Part shown: in pieces, positions 58,304 through 64,000 of the stretch
Layout: each line of letters begins with the position of its first letter
Position numbering within the stretch: the first letter of the stretch is position 1
Assembly (NCBI GenBank): GCA_027485165.1
Contig: JAIXRN010000064.1
Coordinates: 1 to 64,000 of the forward strand
DNA length: 64,000 bases
DNA from: Rubrivivax sp.
GTDB taxonomy: Bacteria; Pseudomonadota; Gammaproteobacteria; Burkholderiales; Burkholderiaceae_C
Reading direction: 5' to 3'
Position numbers and translations under genes: made by a program
The notes under the pieces: model-generated
What the model saw: the letters and a program-made list of their open reading frames with translations, nothing else
Told to the model about the DNA's origin: nothing
Database searches by the model: none

Positions 58304-58999
58304 ATGAACGAAGGCATCCAGACTTTCCCCGGCCAGGCTGGTTCAGGCGCTCTGGCGTCGCAGCGCAACCGCGTGCTGCGCAACACCTACTGGCTACTGG
58401 CGCTGTCGATGGTGCCCACGGTGCTGGGGGCCTGGATTGGCGTGCAGACCGGTATCGCACGTGCCATGTCGCCTGGCATCGGGCTGATTGTCTTCATGGT
58501 CGGCGCCTTCGGTTTCATGTTCGCGATCGAGAAGACGAAGAATTCGGCCGCCGGCGTGCCCATCCTGCTGGCCTTCACGTTCTTCATGGGCGTGATGCTG
58601 TCGCGTCTGGTCGGGGCGGTCTTGGGCCTGTCCAACGGCGCTTCGCTGATCATGACGGCCTTTGCCGGCACCGGGGCCATCTTCCTGGGCATGGCCACTC
58701 TGTCCAGCGTGATCAAGCGCGATCTGTCGAACATGGGCAAGTTCCTGTTCATCGGCGCCATCATGCTGCTGGTGGCGATGATCGCCAACTTCTTCATCCA
58801 GAGCAGCGCCCTGATGATCACGCTGTCGGTGCTGGCGATCGGCATCTTCTCGGCCTTCATCCTGTACGACCTGAAGCGCGTGCAGGACGGCTACGAGACC
58901 AACTACATCACGGCCACGCTGGGCGTGTACCTGAGCGTCTACAACGTGTTTTCGAACCTGCTGGCGCTGCTGGGCATCTTCGGCGGCGACCGCGACTGA
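58304..58999 (+). CDS. Bax inhibitor-1/YccA family protein
   Basis: A 231-residue inner-membrane protein with seven hydrophobic segments, of the BI-1/YccA/YbhL family. Family markers include NTYWLLALSMVPTVLGAW in helix 1 and, at the end, IGIFSAFILYDLKRV and YITATLGVYLSVYNVFSNLL. YccA of E. coli binds FtsH, but the role of this copy is not known. CAGGAG precedes the ATG by 8 bases. Confidence 0.93.
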   Translation: MNEGIQTFPGQAGSGALASQRNRVLRNTYWLLALSMVPTVLGAWIGVQTGIARAMSPGIGLIVFMVGAFGFMFAIEKTKNSAAGVPILLAFTFFMGVMLSRLVGAVLGLSNGASLIMTAFAGTGAIFLGMATLSSVIKRDLSNMGKFLFIGAIMLLVAMIANFFIQSSALMITLSVLAIGIFSAFILYDLKRVQDGYETNYITATLGVYLSVYNVFSNLLALLGIFGGDRD

Positions 59000-59022
59000 A
59001 CGCGCTGCTGGCAAAAACAGAC

Positions 59023-59046
59023 ACGGGGCCTTCGGGCCCCGTTTTT
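59023..59046. terminator. Bidirectional terminator between the Bax inhibitor gene and rlmD
   Basis: ACGGGGCC (59023-59030) and GGCCCCGT (59035-59042) pair around TTCG, with TTTTT on the plus side and AAAAACA upstream. It serves the plus-strand gene and, through the A-run, the convergent rlmD operon. Confidence 0.85.
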
Positions 59047-60407
59047 CATGCGCTGTCGCGTTCGAACACCGCCATCGACTCCACATGGGCCGTGTGCGGG
59101 AACATGTTCACCACCCCGGCCGCCGTGCAGCGGTAGCGTCCCTGGTGCACCAGCAAGCCGGCGTCGCGGGCCAGGGTGGCAGGGTTGCAGCTCACGTAGA
59201 CGATGCGCTGCGGCCCCTGCCAGAGCCCCGCGGCCTGCAGGTCAGCCACGGCCTTGGCCAGCGCAAAGGCGCCTTCGCGCGGCGGGTCGATCAGCCAGCG
59301 CTCGGCCGGCCCCAGGGCCTGAAGGCCTGCAGCGTCCAGCTCGAACAGGTTGCGGGCCTCGAACTGCGTGCGCTCGGCCAGGCCATTGCGCTGTGCGTTG
59401 GCCTGGGCGCGAGCCACCAGTATGTCGCTGCCTTCGATGCCCAGCACCTGCCGTGACAGGGTGGCCAGTGGCAGCGTGAAGTTGCCCAGGCCGCAGAACC
59501 AGTCGATCACGCGGTGCTGCGGCTCGGGCGCCAGCAGGCGCAGCGCCTGTCGAACCAGCACCTGGTTGATGTGCGGGTTGACCTGGGTGAAGTCGGTGGG
59601 CTTGAACGGCATCGTGATGCCGAATTCAGGCAGCGCATAGGCCAGAACGGGCCCGCCTTCGTCCAGCAGGTGCACGGTGTCGGGCCCCTTCGGCTGCAGC
59701 CACCACTGCACGCCGTGTGCGGCACCGAAGTCGCGCAGGCGCTGGGCGTCGGCAGGCGTCAACGGCTCCAGGTGGCGCAGCACCAGGGCGGTGACGACGT
59801 CGCCGGCCGCCAGTTCGATCTGCGGCAACCGGTCGCGCTGGTCCATGCTGGCGATCAGCGCGCGCAGCGGCATCAGCATCGCGCTCACGCGGGCGGGCAG
59901 CACGGGGCACACCTGCATGTCGGCCACATAGCGCGACTTGCGCTCGTGAAAGCCGACCAGCACCACGCCTTTCTTGGCCACGAAACGCACCGACAGCCGC
60001 GCCCGGTCGCGGTAGCCCCAGGCCGGGCCTTCAATCGGGCGCAGAACGCGTTCGGTCTTGACCTTCGCCAGGTGCCAGAGGTTGTCTTCCAGCACACGCT
60101 GCTTGGCCGCTACCTGGGCCGCGGGGTGCAAGTGCTGCATCTTGCAGCCGCCGCAAGCGCCGGCGTGCAGGCCGAAATGCGGGCAGCCAGGGCGCACGCG
60201 CTGGGCGCTCTCGCGACCCAGGGCCGAGATCTGCCCCTGTGCCCAGTTGTTTTTCTTGCGATAGACGTTGGCCTGCACCCGCTCGGTCGGCAGGGCGCCT
60301 TCGATGAACACCACCTTGCCAGGCCCTTCGGCGCTGGGCCGGTGCGCCACGCCCTGGCCTTCGAGGTCGAGCGACTCGACCTCGAGCCAATCCATGCCAC
60401 CAGACAT
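59046..60407 (-). CDS. rlmD: 23S rRNA m5U1939 methyltransferase
   Basis: A 453-residue SAM-dependent RNA methyltransferase. It has an N-terminal TRAM domain (about 5-60), an iron-sulfur cysteine set in [17 protein letters not shown] with a later partner Cys, the SAM motif [15 protein letters not shown], the IDPPREG loop and the catalytic Cys in [12 protein letters not shown]. It is the last gene of surE-pcm-nlpD-rlmD; its ATG shares one base with the nlpD stop (TGATG). Confidence 0.94.
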   Translation of the reverse strand: MSGGMDWLEVESLDLEGQGVAHRPSAEGPGKVVFIEGALPTERVQANVYRKKNNWAQGQISALGRESAQRVRPGCPHFGLHAGACGGCKMQHLHPAAQVAAKQRVLEDNLWHLAKVKTERVLRPIEGPAWGYRDRARLSVRFVAKKGVVLVGFHERKSRYVADMQVCPVLPARVSAMLMPLRALIASMDQRDRLPQIELAAGDVVTALVLRHLEPLTPADAQRLRDFGAAHGVQWWLQPKGPDTVHLLDEGGPVLAYALPEFGITMPFKPTDFTQVNPHINQVLVRQALRLLAPEPQHRVIDWFCGLGNFTLPLATLSRQVLGIEGSDILVARAQANAQRNGLAERTQFEARNLFELDAAGLQALGPAERWLIDPPREGAFALAKAVADLQAAGLWQGPQRIVYVSCNPATLARDAGLLVHQGRYRCTAAGVVNMFPHTAHVESMAVFERDSA

Positions 60408-61369
60408 CAGCGCGCGGGCAGCAGGCGGGCCGGGTCCACAGGCTTGCCCTGGCGGCGGATCTCGAAGTGCAGCTGCACGCGCTCGGCGTCGCTGTTGCCC
60501 ATCTCGGCGATCTTCTGCCCTCGGCGCACGGCCTGGTCTTCCTTCACCAGAAGCGTCTGGTTGTGGGCATAAGCGGTCAGGTAAGTCGCGTTGTGCTTGA
60601 CGATGACCAGGTTGCCATAGCCGCGCAGGCCTGAACCGGCGTAGACCACGCGGCCATCGGCAGCTGCCAGCACCGGGTCGCCGGCCTTGCCGGTGATGGC
60701 CAGGCCCTTGCTGCGAGCCTCATCGAATCCGCTGGCCACAGGGCCGGCGGCAGGCCAGGCCCAATTGATGTCTTCGTCGGGTTCGCGTACGGCAGCTGCC
60801 GGTGGCGCGGCCGGCGCTGTGGTCGCTGCTGCAGTGCCACCCGATGCTGCGGCCGTACCCGCTGCGGCTACCGCAGCGGGCGCAGCGGCCGGCGTCGGGG
60901 CAGCTGCCTCCAGCGGCTTGCTGTCGACCCGCCCGGCTGGCGCTACCGGCCGCGCACTGGCAGGGCCCGGGTCGGTGCCGGGCGGCACGACACGCAGCAC
61001 CTGGCCGACTTCGATCAGGTTCGCGTTTTCGATGCCGTTCCAGCGCGCGATGTCACGCCAGTTCTGGCCGTTGTCCAGGCCGATGCGGATCAGGGTGTCG
61101 CCCGGGCGAACGCTGTAGTAGCCAGGCTTACCGGCGTTTTCGGCACCGGGTAACGGGGCCTTGGTCTGTTCAGCCGGCACGGGCGCAGAGCTGGCAGACG
61201 GGGGCACCGGAGCACTGTCAGCGGGCGACCGGCGCACCTCGACCGGGGCACGATGGCTGGGCGACGCGCAAGCCGCCAGCAGGCAGGCGGCCGCCAGGGC
61301 CAGCAGGCTGCCCAAGCGGACATGGTGGGTACCTTGGACAGGGGCTGGCAGGTTCAGGAAAGGCTTCAT
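60407..61369 (-). CDS. nlpD: NlpD-like murein hydrolase activator (LysM and degenerate LytM lipoprotein)
   Basis: A 320-residue lipoprotein (lipobox LLAAC, Cys34). A LysM domain covers about 85-130 ([21 protein letters not shown]), an Ala/Pro-rich linker follows, and a LytM/M23 domain covers about 205-315. The zinc ligands are largely lost: the HxxxD region reads SKGLAITG and the final HxH reads QLHFE, as in NlpD/EnvC proteins that activate amidases rather than cut peptidoglycan. Its ATG overlaps the pcm stop by 4 bases. Confidence 0.9.
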   Translation of the reverse strand: MKPFLNLPAPVQGTHHVRLGSLLALAAACLLAACASPSHRAPVEVRRSPADSAPVPPSASSAPVPAEQTKAPLPGAENAGKPGYYSVRPGDTLIRIGLDNGQNWRDIARWNGIENANLIEVGQVLRVVPPGTDPGPASARPVAPAGRVDSKPLEAAAPTPAAAPAAVAAAGTAAASGGTAAATTAPAAPPAAAVREPDEDINWAWPAAGPVASGFDEARSKGLAITGKAGDPVLAAADGRVVYAGSGLRGYGNLVIVKHNATYLTAYAHNQTLLVKEDQAVRRGQKIAEMGNSDAERVQLHFEIRRQGKPVDPARLLPAR

Positions 61370-62220
61370 TGCGTGCCAGATTTTAGAGGGACGAAGTTCA
61401 CGGCATCGTGCCAGCAGCGCGTCAGGCCCTGCTCGTGGCGGTCAACCACCAGCAGGGCCTGGCCGCCGCGTTCGGGGTGCGTGGACGGCGCCACCAGGCG
61501 CCCGCCCACGGCCAACTGGTCCAACCATGCGGCGGGCAGGTCGTCGCCGCCAGCAGCGGAAATGATGCTGTGGTACGGCGCCCGCGGCGCGTGGCCCAGG
61601 CGACCGTCGCCGAAGACCAGCCGCACGTCTGCCTGGCGATGGTCTGCCAGATGCTCGCGGGCCCTGTCGTGCAGCGGCTTCAGGCGTTCGATGCTGACGA
61701 CGGCCCGCCCCAGCCGGGCCAGCAGCGCGGTCTGGTAGCCGCAGCCGGTGCCGATTTCCAGCACCCGGCCCAAATGGCCCTGATCGCGGGCGTGGGCCCC
61801 GTCGAACAAAAGCGCCAGCATGCAGGCCACCACCGAGGGCTTGGAAATCGTCTGCTGCAGACCGATCGGTAAGCTGGTGTCTTCGTAGGCCTGGGTGGCC
61901 AGCGCCGTGTCGACGAACCGATGCCGTTCGACCAGTGAAAACGCCTGCAATACGGGTTCGCAGCGCAGGCCCCCGCTACGCAGCCGGTCGACCATGCGCG
62001 CCCGCACGGCCACTGAATCCAGGCCCAAGCCGCTGGGTGCATGCTGGCGCGCGGCGTCCTGCGCCGCTTGCTGCAGGGGCCGCTGCGGCCGCAGCACGGC
62101 CGCCGGCGCGGCAGGGGCCGCCGGTGTGGCCGACCGGGCGGCCGACCTCTGCGCTGGGGCAGCGTGGACCTGGTCCAGGCCCAGCGGAAAGCGAACTGGC
62201 GGGCGCTGCTGACGCGTCAT
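61366..62220 (-). CDS. pcm: Protein-L-isoaspartate O-methyltransferase
   Basis: Repairs isoaspartyl residues by SAM-dependent methylation. The methyltransferase domain covers about residues 75-284 ([50 protein letters not shown]). An Ala/Pro/Arg-rich extension of about 70 residues precedes it and makes the protein 284 residues against about 208 in E. coli. The ATG at 62220 overlaps the surE stop (ATGA), which supports including the extension. Confidence 0.93.
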   Translation of the reverse strand: MTRQQRPPVRFPLGLDQVHAAPAQRSAARSATPAAPAAPAAVLRPQRPLQQAAQDAARQHAPSGLGLDSVAVRARMVDRLRSGGLRCEPVLQAFSLVERHRFVDTALATQAYEDTSLPIGLQQTISKPSVVACMLALLFDGAHARDQGHLGRVLEIGTGCGYQTALLARLGRAVVSIERLKPLHDRAREHLADHRQADVRLVFGDGRLGHAPRAPYHSIISAAGGDDLPAAWLDQLAVGGRLVAPSTHPERGGQALLVVDRHEQGLTRCWHDAVNFVPLKSGTQ

Positions 62221-62981
62221 GCGCGCGCCAGGCGGGCAGCCCAGTCGTCGCGGCGGGCGTGGTCGGTCAGGTCCACCTGCAGCGGCGTGATTGACACCTG
62301 GCCTTGGGCCACGGCGTGGAAGTCGGTGCCTTCGCCGGCCTCGCGCGCGTCGCCGGCCGGGCCGATCCAGTAGATCGGGTCGCCGCGCGGGCTGGTCTGG
62401 CGCACCACGGGCGCACTGGCGTGGCGCCGGCCCAGCCGCGTCACCACCCGGGGCAGGCTCGCAGCGTCGGCACGGTTGGGGATGTTGACGTTCAGCAGCC
62501 ATGGCAGGCCGTCCAGACGCGACTGCGCCAGCACCTGGTCGATGACTGCCCGCGCCGTGGCGGCCGCGGCGTCCAGGTGGCCCCAGCCCTTGTCGACCTG
62601 CGAAAACGCGATGGCCGGTATGCCGAACAGGAAGCCTTCCATCGCCGCAGCCACGGTGCCCGAATACAGCGTGTCGTCGCCCATGTTGGCACCGTTGTTG
62701 ATGCCGGAAATCACCAGGTCGGGGCGGCGTTCCAGCACGCCCGTCAGGGCCACGTGCACGCAGTCGGACGGGGTGCCGTTGACCACGTTGAAACCTTGCA
62801 CGTGTTCGCCGCGGGCGCGAAAGATCGACAGGGGGCGGCTCAGCGTCAGGGCGTTGGACGTGCCGCTGGCGTTCTGCTCTGGGGCGAAGACTTCGATCTC
62901 GCCCAGGCCCTGGCAGGCCTGCACCAGGGCCGCCAGCCCGGGCGCCAGGTAACCGTCGTCATTTGCGATCAGGATATGCAT
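62217..62981 (-). CDS. surE: 5'/3'-nucleotidase SurE
   Basis: A 254-residue metal-dependent nucleoside monophosphatase. The metal site includes Asp8 and Asp9 (ILIANDDG), the Ser in [11 protein letters not shown] and the Asn in [12 protein letters not shown]. The ATG at 62981 is used; a GTG one codon before is possible. It is first in surE-pcm-nlpD-rlmD; the usual stationary-phase neighbour rpoS is not seen. Confidence 0.96.
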   Translation of the reverse strand: MHILIANDDGYLAPGLAALVQACQGLGEIEVFAPEQNASGTSNALTLSRPLSIFRARGEHVQGFNVVNGTPSDCVHVALTGVLERRPDLVISGINNGANMGDDTLYSGTVAAAMEGFLFGIPAIAFSQVDKGWGHLDAAAATARAVIDQVLAQSRLDGLPWLLNVNIPNRADAASLPRVVTRLGRRHASAPVVRQTSPRGDPIYWIGPAGDAREAGEGTDFHAVAQGQVSITPLQVDLTDHARRDDWAARLARA

Positions 62982-63069
62982 CACCTGATTGTAGGGAGCC
63001 AGGGGCCGCTGGGCCGCTGTGATGGGGGCCTGTGCGAGTCAACCGCCGCTGGGTATGCGGATCGCCCAG

Positions 63070-63108
63070 AAAAAAGGCCCCTGGGCGCGGACGCTGGGGG
63101 CCTTTTTG
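63070..63108. terminator. Terminator after tRNA-Thr
   Basis: AAAAAGGCCCC (63071-63081) pairs with GGGGCCTTTTT (63097-63107) around a GC-rich 15-base loop. A and T runs on both sides make it usable on both strands; the nearer source is tRNA-Thr on the minus strand. Confidence 0.8.
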
Positions 63109-63112
63109 CAGA

Positions 63113-63188
63113 TGGTGCCGGTGACCGGAATCGAACTGGTGACCTTCGCATTACGAATGCGCTGCTCTACCAACTGAGCTACACCGGC
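63113..63188 (-). tRNA. tRNA-Thr (anticodon CGT)
   Basis: A complete 76-base tRNA with encoded CCA. The acceptor stem GCCGGTG/CACCGGC pairs fully, the D-arm is GCTC...GAGC, the anticodon stem GCGCA/TGCGA encloses TTCGTAA (GCGCA pairs as GCGCA/TGCG with an end G-A), and the T-loop is TTCGATT. The T-stem ACCAG/CCGGT has one A-C mismatch. The anticodon CGT reads ACG threonine codons. Confidence 0.96.
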
Positions 63189-63432
63189 AGGTAACGAAAC
63201 CATTGAACGCGGGTTTGGTGCCCCGGTGCGGCAGTTTGCGGCCGCATCGACTCGCGGCATGCAGCGTGCGAGCGCCCAACGTGCCCAGCACTGGCCATCA
63301 AAATTCACGGCCCGCGCGTCGGCAGCCCATGAGTGTATCAGCAGCCCGCTGCCACAATCCGCATGACGGGCAGTACGCCGCCCCGGCTTGCGCCATCTGC
63401 CACACCCCAGCCCCCAGACATCGCCGCATCAC

Positions 63433-63846
63433 GTGCATTACCTCCCTCCTTTGCTGCATGCCCCAGGCCCGCGTCTGGCCTGGCGCGGCCTGCTCGCCTT
63501 GCTGCTGGCCGTGGTGTGCTACTTCGCTTTCGTGCCGCGCCCGCCTGGGCTGCACTTCGACAACGCCGACAAACTGCAGCACATGGCTGCCTTCGTCTGC
63601 CTGAGCGCCTGCGCCGCGCTGTCGCTGCGGCCGGGGCACAGCCGGCTGTTCTCGGCAGGGCTGGCGATGTTGGCCTTCGGCCTGTTGATCGAGCTGGTGC
63701 AGTTCTACATCCCGGAACGCTCGGCCGACTGGCAAGACGTGCTGGCCGACGCGGTCGGCATCGCGGCAGGCCTGGCGACGGTCGCGCTGGCGCGCCGCGT
63801 CTGGCCGCCATTGGCCCCGCCGCCATACCCTGCGGCGGGGCGCTGA
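63433..63846 (+). CDS. VanZ-like membrane protein
   Basis: A protein of about 137 residues with four hydrophobic segments, of the VanZ-like family of unknown function. Typical parts are DNADKLQHMAAFVCLS and IELVQFYIPERSADWQDVLADAVGIAAG in blocks. I chose the GTG at 63433 (MHYLPPLLHAPGPRLAWRG). A TTG 15 codons upstream is possible, but that part is Pro/His-rich and not membrane-like. Family members sit in the inner membrane; no resistance role is implied. Confidence 0.85.
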   Translation: MHYLPPLLHAPGPRLAWRGLLALLLAVVCYFAFVPRPPGLHFDNADKLQHMAAFVCLSACAALSLRPGHSRLFSAGLAMLAFGLLIELVQFYIPERSADWQDVLADAVGIAAGLATVALARRVWPPLAPPPYPAAGR

Positions 63847-63899
63847 ACAGGGCGGCGAGCGATGCGCTGAATCGGTAGCTCATGCTTTGAGCCACCCCC

Positions 63900-63919
63900 C
63901 GCTGACACTGACGTCAGCG
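63900..63919. repeat. Inverted repeat upstream of the last gene
   Basis: CGCTGAC (63900-63906) and GTCAGCG (63913-63919) form a 7-base inverted repeat with a 6-base spacer that itself ends in TGAC, creating TGACGTCA. It is 43 bases before the ATG at 63963 and could be an operator. Confidence 0.4.
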
Positions 63920-63962
63920 CAGGGCATGGGGCCCGGCGCCAACTGCCAAGCCGGAGCCCGCC

Positions 63963-64000
63963 ATGACCCAAACCACTCTCGACCTGTTGCCACAAGGCCC
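63963..64000 (+). CDS. Start of a protein gene cut by the right edge
   Basis: An ATG at 63963 with GGAG 8 bases upstream opens MTQTTLDLLPQG and runs off the window after 12 codons. The LDLLPQG start recalls FeoA-type ferrous iron transport proteins (LDxLPxGxxA), but this is too short to decide. Confidence 0.4.
   Translation, partial: MTQTTLDLLPQG

Noticed and set aside
63433..63846. VanZ-like gene as an antibiotic resistance determinant
   Set aside because: VanZ-like proteins are common in bacteria without glycopeptide resistance, and no other van genes are present.

Overview
The window is a stretch of chromosome from a GC-rich betaproteobacterium, most likely order Burkholderiales (Rubrivivax/Leptothrix/Roseateles-like). 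The pointers are the housekeeping gene set and its order (smpB/ratA/rnfH/DUF4124/guaB/guaA; rlmE-ftsH followed by glmM and pst; surE-pcm-nlpD), the polyhydroxybutyrate genes phaR and bdhA, and two exported proteins with PEP-CTERM tails. No genus is claimed. Nearly all bases are coding. No insertion sequence, prophage, CRISPR array or rRNA was seen; two tRNA genes are present (Val-GAC, Thr-CGT).

Layout. 1-9 kb: guanine nucleotide synthesis (guaB, an MFS exporter, guaA running off the left edge), a DUF4124 protein, rnfH/ratA divergent from smpB, then metC, rimO and cysC. 9-16.7 kb: a PEP-CTERM protein, phaR, cysQ, an RND efflux pump with its lipoprotein adaptor, and a small membrane protein. 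16.8-25 kb: tRNA-Val, relA, an alpha/beta hydrolase divergent from bdhA, a SIMPL protein, an OmpR/EnvZ-type pair and a second PEP-CTERM protein. 25-31 kb: ispD-ispF divergent from mfd, then a cupin overlapping serB. 31-39.7 kb: two adjacent, overlapping kinase-HDOD signalling genes (one an intact kinase, the other a clear pseudokinase), trxA, rho, type B L31 and a multi-membrane glycosyltransferase-like protein. 39.7-48.6 kb: the phosphate operon pstS-pstC-pstA-pstB-phoU-phoB-phoR with a good Pho box, a divergent fasciclin lipoprotein, and glmM. 48.7-57.5 kb: ftsH, rlmE, yhbY, a DUF4149 protein, greA, carB and carA. 57.7-64 kb: a heme-binding-like GlcG protein, a Bax inhibitor-1 family protein, rlmD-nlpD-pcm-surE, tRNA-Thr, a VanZ-like protein and the first codons of a further gene.

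Many genes are translationally coupled by 1-4 base overlaps (ratA/rnfH, ispD/ispF, cupin/serB, pseudokinase/kinase, phoB/phoR, pstC/pstA, surE/pcm/nlpD/rlmD), so the operons can be read with confidence. Most of the region is ordinary core genome. The parts that deserve a second look are the tandem kinase/pseudokinase-HDOD pair, the divergent Pho boxes that may bring a fasciclin lipoprotein into the phosphate response, the long mfd leader with five 9-base tandem repeats, and palindromic divergent promoters at ispD/mfd and ratA/smpB. I found no strong candidate for a wholly new multi-gene system; the kinase pair comes closest.
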